This document shows, piece after piece, positions 54,481-64,000 of a stretch of 64,000 nucleotides of DNA. Under the pieces are notes generated by a model, which saw nothing but the letters and a program-made list of their open reading frames with translations, was not told the origin of the DNA and ran no database searches. The stretch is from assembly GCA_951217055.1 (NCBI GenBank), contig OX578276.1, forward strand, positions 11,781,930 to 11,845,929, given 5' to 3'. The stretch's first letter is position 1. The number at the start of each line of letters is the position of its first letter. The position numbers and the translations under genes were made by a program. Source of the stretch: Gerris lacustris. Its lineage: Eukaryota; Arthropoda; Insecta; Hemiptera; Gerridae.

Positions 54481-55134
54481 CCAGGGTATTTTTAATTTTA
54501 TTTTTATTTTTTTAATTTAATTTTTTAAGTTTGTTTATCAACCTTTACCCGGATATTTTATAATGATTTATATTTTATTAATAGAATAATAAATAAATAT
54601 CATTGTTCATAATGATATATTTAATGGCAGGATATCGGAATTATCTGAATGACTGGTATTGTGGCACACAATAGACCGACAAGCGAGTGATTCGGTAAAC
54701 TTCTTGGAAAATTGGTAGGTGTCGGCATGTCTGATAGGGGAAGAGGCAGTTTGATAACGAATGGTATTGCACGACACCGCACTTCTTGATCTCCCGGATC
54801 ATACTATCCAGACGGCATAAGTTTGAACGATGCGCACCCTTTGATGTTTTCTGAAAATCAGCAGGCATGTGTATCGTTTCTTTTTATCTAGAATTCCAGC
54901 TTCCTCCACCCTCCTTTTTTATGACCAATTTCTTCAAATCTTTACAGTCCTTTTATTTCTCTCTTGCAGTCCCTACCCCTATATGTCGGTACCTATATTC
55001 GAGTAATATTGCTGTTTATTACAATTATAGTGCCTAATAAGAGTACAATTTCAGTGCTATACGCAGAGTGAAAGTCATAGTGTGAAGTGATAGTGGTACT
55101 TTTAAGAACTCCTTACCACCCTTTTACGAGTAAC
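54481..55134. other. 5' non-coding part of the hAT element
   Basis: No supported gene. It contains the likely promoter and leader of the transposase gene. Confidence 0.35.
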
Positions 55135-56957
55135 ATGAGTAAACGGAAGAACGAAAAGGACATTGAAACGAGGGTGTTTAACAGTGATTGGGAAGAACGG
55201 TTTCTTTTTACGGATAAAAACGTTTCAAAACCAGTGTGTTTGATTTGTGGGGGAAATGTTTCAGTGCCGAAAAAATATAATTTGGAAAGACACTTCACGA
55301 AAAATCATTCTGATTTTGATTCCAAGTATCCGATTGGTTCAGTCTTGAGATCGGATTTTATTGAAAAAAAGAAAAACTCTTTATGTGGGCAGCAATTAAT
55401 ATTCAAAAAACAAAGTAATGAGCTTTCTTCAATGGTAACAGCGTCCTATGAATTCTCTTTCCTGCTTGCACAAAAAATAAAACCATACGGAGATGGAGAG
55501 CAAGTTATTAAGCCAAGTATAAAAATCTTTGCAAAACAGACTAACGATCCGAACATTTCTAAACAGGTCGACGAAATAGCTTTGTCTCGAAATACGGTAA
55601 TGCGGCGGATTGACGAGATGGCAGAAGATGTGAGCTCGCAAGTAATTTCCAAGCTTTTGAGTTGCAAATATTTTTCTTTGGCTTTGGAGAAAGTTGCGAC
55701 AAAAAATCATCTGCTCAGCTATGTATCTACGTTCGTATGGTCAACGAGAATCTTGAAACATCTGAAGAACTCCTTGACCTCCGTCAACTAAGAACTACGA
55801 CTACAGGAGAAGATGTGTTTAAAGAGCTAAAAATCTCTATTGAAGAAAAAAACTTGGACTGGAAAAAATTAGACAGTGTTTGCTCCGATGGGGCTCCTGC
55901 TATGATCGGAAAAAACAAGGGCTGCATTGCACTATTGGAGAACTATTTAAAAAGAACTCTTCTAAAATATCACTGCATCATTCACCAGGAAGCACTTTGT
56001 GCCAAGGAACTGGAGTTGTCTTCTGTCCAAAAACCAGTGGTCGACTGCATCAATAAAATACGGGCTCGTGCGCTCAATCGCAGGAAATTCCGGGAGAACT
56101 AGTTCTCCATTGATGTTCGTTGGCTCTCAAGAGGCAAGTCTTTGGAAAGGTTGTGGAAACTATATAGTGATATCTCAACATATCTAAAAGAAACCGATGA
56201 ACTTCCTCACATCTCTCCCCTCCTTGAAGACGATGAATGGCTTTGGGATCTCGCTTTCCTCTGTGACATGACTGCACATCTAAACTTACTGAACACTCGA
56301 TTACAAGGTAAATCTAATCATTTACCAATACTGATGTGTCACGTTGCATCATTCGAGGCAAAGCTTGCCCTTTATATGACAGATTTTTCTGAGAACCGAC
56401 TGTCTCATTTCCCTTGCATGCGGGAACACGCATGTCAAACTGAAGTGATTCCTGACTACGCAAAATATACAATCAAAGTTTCATCTCTACTTCAATCCTT
56501 CAAAACCAGATTTGCTGACTTTGAGGGAGAAAAATGCTACTGTGATATTTTTATCAACCCCGTTACAATAAAAGACACACAACTGAAGCAGTACTCTCCT
56601 AGTATTCAGAGTGAATTGATTGACCTACAAAACAACGTTGTTCTCTCATCAAAGTTTGCTGAGGTTATAACTAAAAATGAATCACCGGATTATATGGAGT
56701 TTTGGAGGTTCTTAAAAAGCGAAGACTTCCCTTCGTTATACGATTTAGCTCTTAGATATGCTTGTCGTTTTGGTTCAACATATCGATGCGAGCAATCGTT
56801 CTCTAAGATGAACTTAATACAAGATGACAACAGGGTGTCATTAAGTGACTCTCATTTAAAAAATTTACTTAGATTAGCATCGACAGCGGAATCTCCCAAC
56901 ATTGAGCAGTTGGTAAAGAAAAAACAATTACAAGTTCCCCAATTAAACTCTACCTAG
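55135..56957 (+). pseudogene. hAT transposase, nearly complete (GTF2IRD2/ZBED-like type)
   Basis: From ATG 55135 (MSKRKNEKD) it has a BED-like finger (CLICGGNVSVPKKYNLERHFTKNH), then FAKQ and SRNTVMRRIDEMAEDV. At about 55690 a one-base shift moves the frame. In the new frame come SLALDES-type catalytic Asp, VCSDGAPAMIGKNKG (second Asp), KYHCIIHQEALCAK, a TAG at 56100-56102, then DVRWLSRGKSLERLW and the C-terminal dimerisation block GSTYRCEQSFSKMN. Length without lesions is about 607 residues, normal for this group. Only two inactivating lesions are visible, so this is among the youngest genes in the window. It ends TAG-GTAAGTG. Confidence 0.88.
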
Positions 56958-57313
56958 GTAAGTGTAAGACGCTCCTCGGCTTGGTTTTGGGAAGCCTGGT
57001 AATTTAACTTATTTTATTGACACGTGCCTTGTGCATAGGTCATTTACTTGTTTTTCCACTGTTTCAATAAACAGGATGTAGACTGCCTGAAGTGTGTTTG
57101 TTGTAGTGTGTCTATGTGTTCTCTTGGCATTGTGTTGGTAGCTGGGACCGTGGGATCAGCTAATCAGCACTTTGCTAACTTGAGAGTTTCAGCACAATTG
57201 TGCTGAACTTGTGCTTTGCAATCAGTTTCCAAGAGTGGGGACCGATTGTCAGAGGAGTGAGGGAGGGGCCTGCGGCCTGACGATCGGTTCACTTTGGATC
57301 GAGTCTCAGAGGA

Positions 57314-57632
57314 GGACACAGGTTGGTGTTTTAGTTTTACAAGTAGGGTTCTGTCTATTACCTCTGTCTATTATCAGGTCTCGCTACACTCTTTCAGTGT
57401 TTTAACTTTAGGTTGTTCCTCGTGTTGTGCTTCTCACAGCGAGGATACTTTCTTCTTTTATCTGTCACCTTTTTGGATTAGCGACAGGTCTATCAGGCCT
57501 AGTCCTTTTTGCTTAACTTCTTTTTTTGGCCCGTTGGCCCTTCTTAAGTCTAAAGCTGGCGTTGTATGTATTCTTATTCTCACCCAGTTTTCCCAGAGAA
57601 ATAGTTTGGGATATTTGAAACCCTTACAATGG
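57314..57632 (+). repeat. LTR-like direct repeat, first copy
   Basis: About 319 bp; nearly identical to the copy at 58680 except for a ~50-bp segment absent here after CCCTTCTT and a few point changes. Not coding. Confidence 0.75.
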
Positions 57633-58360
57633 TGGAGGCGCTAAATATGGTCCCCGTGAGGTAATTAGGGTAGTTTTTCCCACTAAGTTTTTTTTCCCTA
57701 TTTTACCTTTTGTTTTTATTTTTGCTTAAAGTTTGTAAGAGTAACTTAAATCTCTTTTCTCTTTCTTTCTTTGGGAGCTTTCTCGCCCGCTAATTTTTTT
57801 TTATTTGAGTCTTGGTCCAAAGTCCTTCCTTTCTTTGTGATTGGAAGTAGTTTTTTTCTTTTTTTTTGTTTCTCTCCTGTAATTTTTTTTTTATACGGAC
57901 GAGATAGACAGAGCCCTGCTTAGTGCTTTAGCCAACCTGTGGTTCTTCGTTTTTTTTTATTTAATTGGTGGGGTAAGTGTTTTTTTTTTTTTTTTTTTTG
58001 TGTTACCTTGCGTTTTTTAAGATACGTTCGGTACATTTCTTATTTTTTCAAAAAAAAAAATTTAAGAAAAAAAAAGTTATTTCTGTTTTGAGTTCTCGTA
58101 ATTCAATAATTTGTTATCATATTTAATAAATCGTAAATTTAATAAATTCTCGGAATTTTTTTTGAGTGTGTTTTTGGTGGAATTGGATTACCCTAATTAG
58201 GTAAGTATTTTCTTTTACATACAATTTCTCTTATTTATTATTACTATTATTTATTTTTTGTTTTCTCCTTTCTTTGTTTGTGGCTCCATTCAATTTTTTT
58301 TAAAAAGGAAAAAAAATATTATTAGTTTTTTTTGTCTTTTCCTGCTTGCGCCCCTAAGGT

Positions 58361-58403
<43 letters not shown>

Positions 58404-58424
58404 GTGACTTTCTCTGAATCGGGT

Positions 58425-58677
58425 TTTATGACCTTGTCCTCTCCTGAAGTGTGGTCGAGTTCTGACGATTTAGGGCCATCCAGTGATGATTCGAGTATTT
58501 CGGCCCCGTCTCTAAAAGTTTTATTTTATCGCAAAACCTTCTCCCGGACCATTGTGGTGGTCCCGCGGCCAAAACTTCGTGGATCTATCGTCGGCCGAAG
58601 CAGGATTTGCACAAACGTACTACTGGTACTTTGGCTCAGTTGAGAAAGCGTGTCTCAAAGCTTTTTAAGACTAAGTC
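58425..58677 (+). pseudogene. Gag-like scrap inside the LTR-flanked element
   Basis: The frame has a Ser/Asp-rich stretch (SSSDDLGPSSDDSSIS). In a shifted frame it has a basic part (WIYRRPKQDLHKRTTGTLAQLRKR). It could be the end of a gag gene retained in a deletion derivative. No zinc knuckle or pol motif is seen. Confidence 0.3.
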
Positions 58678-58679
58678 TA

Positions 58680-59043
58680 ACACAGGTTGGTGTTTTAGTT
58701 TTACAAGTAGGGTTCTGTCTATTACCTCTGTCTATTATCAGGTCTCGCTACACTCTTTCAGCGTTTTAACTTTAGGTTGTTCCTCGTGTTGTGCTTCTCA
58801 CAGCGGATACTTTCTTCTTTTATCTGTCACCTTTTTGGATTAGCGACAGGTCCATCAGGCCTAGTCCTTTTTGCTTAACTTCTTTTTTTGGCCCGTTGAC
58901 CCTTCTTATTGTATGCTCATTTGTTTACCTCTTATTTATATTTGTTACCTTTTTGAGAAGTCTAAAGCTGGCGTTGTATGTATTCTTATTCTCACCCAGT
59001 TTTCCCAGAGAAATAGTTTGGGGTATTTGAAACCCTTACAATG
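58680..59043 (+). repeat. LTR-like direct repeat, second copy
   Basis: About 364 bp; includes an additional segment starting ATTGTATGCTCATTTG relative to the first copy. It ends right at the 13-bp flanking repeat. Confidence 0.75.
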
Positions 59044-59399
59044 TACCTAGGTAAGTATGATTTGATTTAAAATTTTAGTTCATTCGCGTTTTTGCTACTC
59101 TCTTTTTCCTTTCGTTCATAATAAATTCTTTGAATATTAAGTTTATCACATAATTTTTTATGATTGTTTGAATTTTATCAAATAAATTGGTACCTACCTA
59201 CTTCATTTTTTGATTCTTGATTTACCCATTCCTATCAGGAAGGTTTTTCAATGTTGTGTGCATTGCTTTTTTTAAGATGTATGTGTGGGTGGCTGGGGAG
59301 GAGGGATAGGGGGGGGGGGGGGGGGGGGGTATTGGCCCTTCCAGTTTGTGGAACCACGATTGTGGCCCACGATCGAAAAAGGTTGGCCGCCCCTGTCCT

Positions 59400-60433
59400 A
59401 GAACTTGGATCAGAAGCATAGTCTGCGACACAGTAGGCTTCTAGTGGTCCGCCTTCTCTCGAGGAGAAAAGTCCATGGCTCGATGATCCTTTTAAGTACC
59501 TGGAGATCCTCTTGGCAGCTTTCCAGTGCCTTTCCTGAGGATTTTCTGTGACTTGAGCAAGATGGTTAACTGCGAAAGCTATATCTGGCCTGGTAGCCAC
59601 TTCCAGATACATAAGACAACCGATAGCTTCCCTGTATGGCACTCTGGAACCGGACTGTTTTGTTTCAGACGTAGAAGATACAAAACCTGCTTCCATCGGT
59701 GTTGACTTGGGATGGACACTACTCATACCAAACTTATCTAAAATTTTATTATTATAAACCTCTTGATTTAAAAAAATCCCCTTAGGATCCTCCCTAATAT
59801 TTACCCCTAAATACTGTTCTAATTGACCTGACGTAATTTGAAACTCTTTCTCGAGCTTTGAAAAAAATTCATCTACGGTCTCTTTGTCTGATCCTGCAAC
59901 TAAGCCATCATCTACATAGAGACACAAGATGAGTTTCTTTCCACCTTTCCTGACAAAAAGACAAGAGTCGGCTGCACTATGCTGGAGTCCTATTTTCTTT
60001 AGATATTCCGTCAATCTACGATTCCAGCACCTGGGTGCTTGTTTAAGACCGTAAAGGCTCTTAACTAACCTACAGACCCTACCTGTCCCATCCTCATACT
60101 CCTTTGGCTGCACCATATATATCTCTTCATCGAGATGACCATATAAGAAGGCGGTCTTTACGTCAAACTGACGTAAATGCAAATTTTCTTTGGCTGCTGT
60201 AGCCAACTAATGGTGCCAAATCTAGTAACTGGGGAATAGGTTTCGTCATAGTCAATCCCCTCCTTCTGAGAATAGCCACAAGCCACAAGTCTAGCTTTAA
60301 ATCGGCCAATTATGCCATCTAAATTGTATTTTCGCTTTAGAACCCATTTGTAAGATATTGCTTTTCTCCCTAGAGGTAGATTAACTAGTTCCCACGTCTT
60401 ATTTTCTAATAAACAAAGCATCTCATCGTCCAT
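59400..60433 (-). pseudogene. Copia reverse transcriptase
   Basis: From 60433: MLCLLENKTWELVNLP, YKWVLKRKYNLDGIIGRFKARLVACGYSQKEGIDYDETYSPV. After a frameshift near 60210, HLRQFDVKTAFLYGHLDEEIYM with a catalytic Asp, CRLVKSLYGLKQAPRCWN, ILCLYVDDGLVAGS with the YVDD catalytic pair, IGCLMYLEVATRPDIAFAVNHL and AYCVADYASDPSSR. All Copia RT motifs are present and only one frameshift is visible. The frame then runs out of Copia sequence into the hAT end at 59394. Confidence 0.9.
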
Positions 60434-60716
60434 TGCAGCCTTCCAATTTGGAGCATCTGGAGATGATAATGCTTCCTCGACATTCCTAGGATCTACATTG
60501 GCAAATCACACGTGGCAAATTTTGCCACGTAAGCAATCCCATATAAATCTAGCCTCTTTAATTTCTGTCTATCCCTGAGGCGCGGAGGTGAGTAGTGAGA
60601 GATTTCTGATTCCTCTGTCCCAACATCTGATGTCTGGACAGAACTCTCTGTAGTGTCTACACTTTGCCTCCCCCTAGCTGGGGAGTAAAATTTACCCAAA
60701 ATACTGGGGAACTAAA
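60434..60716 (-). pseudogene. Copia pol, linker between integrase and RT
   Basis: Reads ESEISHYSPPRLRDRQKLKRLDLYGIA and, after a shift, VDPRNVEEALSSPDAPNWKAAMDDE, continuing directly into the RT. A short near-palindrome (TGGCAAATTTTGCCA) lies at the shift. The 5' end joins the polymerase B pseudogene at about 60716, so the Copia copy lacks gag and integrase. Confidence 0.7.
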
Positions 60717-62139
60717 TTTACCCAAAAGCTTTTGGTTTGCAACTGTGTAGCAGGGATGATTTGAGGATAAATTGCTAAAGTCAAAATGGTTACCAAGGGC
60801 TTGTATAGCCTCCAAACTCCAATCCTGACCGAATGACTTAATTAGGTATACAAAGCTGTCGGTCTCGGTGTAGGCCAACTTTAGCCTCTCTGGACCGTAA
60901 TGCCTGTGCATTGTTTCATAGTGAAACGTTAGCATCTTGAGCTTAGCCATTTCAAGAATGGCGAATCCTGCATAAATTGGTGTGTTGAATGTTATTTTAG
61001 TTTTTTTCATATGAATTATACGTAAAAAGATTTTCTGCTATAATTGTTCGACTCTGAAATTTGGACGAGCAATCAACTTTTCCGCACTTGCCCATTTATT
61101 AACTATTCTTAGATCTATTCGCTTCCTAACCTACTCTAAGCACTTGCCCAATGCAATGTAGCATTATTTAATAGCCTCATAAGATCTTTTTTAAATTCAG
61201 TTTTAGCAGGTTTCCGCTTCTCATTATTGACATTAATGAATGGTGCGAGCCAGGCAGTTTGTCGAAAACGTATGACCCTATGTACATTTTTTAAGAGACA
61301 ACCATGGGCCACTACAAATTAAAGCACTCGGTAGTGCAGTACATATATTTCCTTCGAGGCTAGAGTCCCTACTAGTTGGACGTAATTGGAGCCTGGCGGT
61401 TTAAAATGCTGAGGGAGAGGAGGGAAACCATTGAAATAGTCGTGGAGGTGCTCAGGAATGTCTATATCGACTTCGGCAATGTATCCGACATCCGAAAGTG
61501 TTACAAAGTTTACAGTTTGCGGTTCTACCCAGTGAAAGTTTGACAGAGGTAGAGGTTGACAGGAAGCAAAAGCATAAAAGATTATTGGCGTCTATGTAGC
61601 AAAGTTCATTTGATTTATCAGATTTTGCATGCCTAAGGCTTACTTGGGTAAAGCCCCCTCTCAAGCCTCGCTCCAAGAGAAGCATCATGGAATAATCACA
61701 AATTAATTCCAATTTCTCCCCTGTAATTTTTAGCATACCCTCGAATGCTAGCCTCGGAAGGCTGTAAAAGTTTACCACCTCTAGGTTGTAATCAGAATTG
61801 AAAAACTCTAACCTGAAATTTTTATAAATTTCAGCTAGGAGGGAAACATCAGTTTGAAGATATAATTCAGAATAGGCCCTCAAATCTTTAATATTAAACT
61901 CGGACCATACATCCTGAGCATACTGAGTGTTTGGGAAGGATGGAGAACTGTTTGGGAGCTAACGTTTTGACAATTTTGTCCAGGCTTAACGAAAGAAACC
62001 TACACGAGTTAAGAAATGTTAGCCACAAATACCGACTATTACACCTTAGTTTCTTTAAAAAGGACATACATTTTTCCTCATAGTGAGGGTATGACTTGAA
62101 TTTCCCCCGGAGTTTTGCCCAATTCCCTAACTGCCACAA
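60717..62139 (-). pseudogene. Polinton-type DNA polymerase B, palm region (minus strand)
   Basis: In order on the minus strand: FLNSCRFLSLSLDKIVKTL (62139-61894), YSELYLQTDVSLLAEIYKNFR, FYSLPRLAFEGMLKITG and GLRGGFTQV...CYIDANNLL, motif A region (61883-61570), RQTAWLAPFINVNNEKRK...KDLMRLLNNAT (about 61290-61160), KKTKITFNTPIYAGFAILEMAKL and LAYTETDSFVYL (61010-60850). The last is motif C; family members normally have DTDS, here ETDS. It is fragmented by shifts. This is a different subfamily from copies A-C and retains the catalytic palm that those lack. It is cut by Copia at 60716. Confidence 0.8.
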
Positions 62140-62699
62140 TTTCCTAACACCAACAAAACTTGGAGAAAATAAACCATGCCATAATAACTAGAGTTCAAAC
62201 CAGAGGTCATTACAGTAACGGTTTACCTTTTGGGTGCTGCTGCTCAAGTCGGAGGGGGGGGGGGGGGGGGGTGAATTCCCTTAGTAAGGAAGAATTTACT
62301 GTCGAATTAAATTGAGCGCCACCTCGCCTATGTGAAATTTTGGGGAAGGAGGTAATATGGGACGACGAGGGATCCCGGGAAAGAGAAAAGGAATGAGGGG
62401 GAGGAGAGAGGGAAAAATTAGGATGGATAAAGAGAGGAAGGGAACACTAAAATTATTAGGACCAAAAAGGAAAAGTAATAATATAGATGGACAAGACACA
62501 AAAAGAGAATATAGAATGTGAGATATCTATAATAATAAAACTGATAAAAAAAAGTCATACAATAATAAAATCTCCTTATAATAAAAGTAAATCCTACTTA
62601 CAAGTAAAAGAAAAGAAAAAGCCCTAGGTCCCCCGGGAAAATAATAAAAGGTAAATATAAGAAAAAAATAAGTATAATTTATCAGGCGTAGATCGGAGA
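62140..62699. other. No gene; G18 tract at 62254-62271
   Basis: A/G-rich stretch with a run of 18 G. No coding motif. Confidence 0.4.
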
Positions 62700-63420
62700 T
62701 GAGTTGATCGACGTTCGGTCCCCGAACTCCAGCGGTGAACTCCACTTCCTTAGGGGGGAGGGGAGGTAGTACAAATAATGTATTATATTAGAATACCTGG
62801 GGTTATGTAGGTATACCCAAAACCATTCCTGAAGGGTGAGTTAGGAGGTTTAAGTCCAGGATCTATAAGTTCCTTCGGCTGACCCTCATAGGTGAACAGG
62901 GCGGTCCAGTGATCCCTAAAGTTCTCATGAAGGTTCACGGCTCCGAAATTAAGAGTCTGTAAGGATTTCGGAGCAGTTCAGCTGGAACCCCACACTCTAA
63001 AATCCCGCACTTCGATATAAAACGGCCGATCCGTAAAACAAACTTATTTAACAGACAACGGTGTGTGTTACGAATGTTCCGGCGGCAGGCCGATAGAGTC
63101 AAACCGAACGTTCAGTACCTGAGCCTAGCCCCGACTGACTCATTTAGGCTCCCCTCTCGTACCTACGGAACTCTGCACTTGAAACAAAACAAACGCGATA
63201 AGACGTCTTGCAAGTAAACAGTAACTCTTCCCAATCAGTAAAAAAAATAAAAGAATATACATAAACAAAACAGTTCTTTACCATAATTATAAACAATCTT
63301 GGATCTATACCGTATTGCCCTTTACTACGCAATCTACTCGGAATAGATCCAAATAAAAAAAATACATATAAACTCAACCAACTAATCTTGGTTGTTGCAT
63401 TATGATCCCTCCCGGAGAAA
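62700..63420 (-). repeat. Candidate 3' LTR region of the Gypsy element
   Basis: On the minus strand, the sequence behind the integrase stop has a pyrimidine-rich then purine stretch (TTTTTCTCCGGGAGGGATCA near 63400) followed by about 0.7 kb of non-coding sequence with a GC-rich block (63050-63130). The position fits a 3' LTR, but the end points and second copy are not in the window. Confidence 0.3.
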
Positions 63421-63539
63421 AAGGAGAGGGAAAGTGGAAAAAGGGGGAGGAGTGGAGTATTTAGGAATTCGGGGTTCATCTAATTCGAGTCTTCTTCAGA
63501 TGATGAAGTAGTATTGGTTGTCTTCAAGTCTTTGACATG

Positions 63540-64000
63540 CTATGACCCTTGGCTGTTGCCATCCCTATCTTCTAGCTCATACATTAACGGGCTGATTCGT
63601 TGTCGTACCCAGCATCTCTGAAACCGAGGTTCTAGTTTTGCTGAGAAGTAATCAGCAGCACTGGATTGGGGATAGGTTTTCTTCCAAACCTCATCTCCTG
63701 GGTGGAAAGTCCCATATCTTCGCCTCAGATTGTACCGACGACCTTGCCGTTCATGAGCTTTCCTTAACCTTCCCTGAACATCTTCCATTACAACTGACAT
63801 CCGTGTCCCAAAATTATCTAGGGGTTGATCTTCATTTCCCTCCAGAGCGTCAGCCTCCTGGTGAATTCTGTGCATATCCCCTACACATAAGGCTTTCCTT
63901 CCGAAATTCAGATAGTTAGGAGTGTATCCGGAGCTCTCGTGAACTGCAGAATTAAGAGCAAATTGCACTTGGGGTAGTAACCGGTCCGATGAGCGATGGT
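63540..64000 (-). pseudogene. Gypsy integrase C-terminal part, running off the window
   Basis: The frame reads FALNSAVHESSGYTPNYLNFGR, the block after the integrase catalytic Glu, then RLRKAHERQGRRYN, RRRYGTFHPGDEVWKK and SPLMYELEDRDGN, the C-terminal barrel of Gypsy/mdg1-type integrases. It is open for 142 codons from 63968 to its stop at 63540. Protein-like sequence may continue to the window edge. This is a third Gypsy lineage, unlike the two errantivirus-like ones. The copy may be intact outside the window. Confidence 0.85.

Larger units (their letters stand above)
56964..59043. mobile_element. 2.1 kb insertion flanked by a 13-bp repeat, holding LTR-like repeats
   Basis: TACCTAGGTAAGT occurs at 56951-56963 and again at 59044-59056, immediately outside this segment. 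Inside, about 320-360 bp beginning ACACAGGTTGGTGTTTTAG are present twice in direct orientation (57314-57632 and 58680-59043). Both copies end AAACCCTTACAATG. The first is followed by GTGGAGGCGC, similar to a primer-binding site. The inner 1.0 kb is T-rich and has only a short Ser/Asp-rich frame. It looks like a non-autonomous LTR retrotransposon (TRIM/LARD-like), but the first LTR is not at the segment edge. Confidence 0.5.
54460..59394 (+). mobile_element. hAT element inserted into a Copia element, about 4.9 kb
   Basis: The right end, read inward, is CAGGGGCGGCCAACCTTTTTC, a typical hAT end. The left end near 54460 has the similar but degraded GGGGTGGCCCGCGACCAAC. The flanks TTCTAGGA (at 59395, minus-strand reading) and TCCTAGGG (at about 54448) agree at 6 of 8 positions, fitting an old 8-bp duplication. 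Inside is a nearly complete hAT transposase gene (55135-56957) and a later insertion (56964-59043). The left boundary is the weak point of this call. Confidence 0.55.

Overview
This window is repeat-dominated arthropod DNA, most likely from an insect. It is AT-rich, its genes are split by introns, and the element families (errantivirus-like Gypsy, Copia, Penelope-like, hAT, piggyBac, PIF/Harbinger, pogo, mariner-like, Polinton-type DNA polymerase B) are those of insect genomes. I see no intact host gene and no tRNA or rRNA gene. Almost every coding stretch is a broken mobile-element gene, and several elements are nested in others with target-site duplications (TSDs) readable in the sequence.

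Left part (1-19 kb): a 0.9 kb foldback element (1068-1990); a 3.0 kb hAT element with an exact 8-bp TSD (2360-5349) that itself carries an insertion; a 5'-truncated LINE on the minus strand (5.7-6.6 kb); a long inverted-repeat element (7306-7986); an integrase-env-LTR remnant of an errantivirus-like Gypsy element (9.6-10.9 kb); a piggyBac fragment (12.4 kb); a decayed gene of an unnamed transposase-like family split by a hAT-type MITE (13.8-15.7 kb); a Gypsy gag-RT remnant (16.0-17.5 kb); and another inverted-repeat element (17.6-18.8 kb).

Middle part (19-34 kb): a five-exon PIF/Harbinger transposase pseudogene (19.6-26.5 kb) whose first intron holds a LINE insertion (90-A tail, 8-bp TSD), minisatellites and a second copy of the unnamed family. 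Then come a tandemly amplified LINE RNase H scrap, a Penelope-like GIY-YIG endonuclease with a hammerhead-like tail, a ~145-bp satellite, a Copia gag split by an odd Copia insertion with inverted LTR ends, a DDE transposase remnant, a MADF-BESS gene, and a minus-strand copy of a family combining FEN/PIN-like nuclease motifs with a C-terminal CXC cysteine domain.

Right part (34-64 kb): a second errantivirus-like Gypsy remnant (34.8-38.1 kb); three related truncated copies of a Polinton-type DNA polymerase B gene (38.1-45.0 kb), one with a two-exon N-terminus (small beta-rich domain, then five C2HC fingers); another nuclease-like fragment; pogo and piggyBac remnants; a mariner-like N-terminus; a second Penelope-like 3' end; the longest copy of the nuclease/CXC family (50.3-52.5 kb); a Copia element apparently split by a 4.9 kb hAT element that holds its own LTR-flanked insertion (53.9-60.7 kb); a minus-strand polymerase B pseudogene (60.7-62.1 kb); and a Gypsy integrase cut by the window end.

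The most notable candidates are the nuclease/CXC family (three dispersed copies) and the polymerase B genes with their unusual N-terminal architecture. Nothing here can be shown to be functional: nearly all reading frames carry stops or frameshifts. Family assignments rest on motifs recognised by eye.
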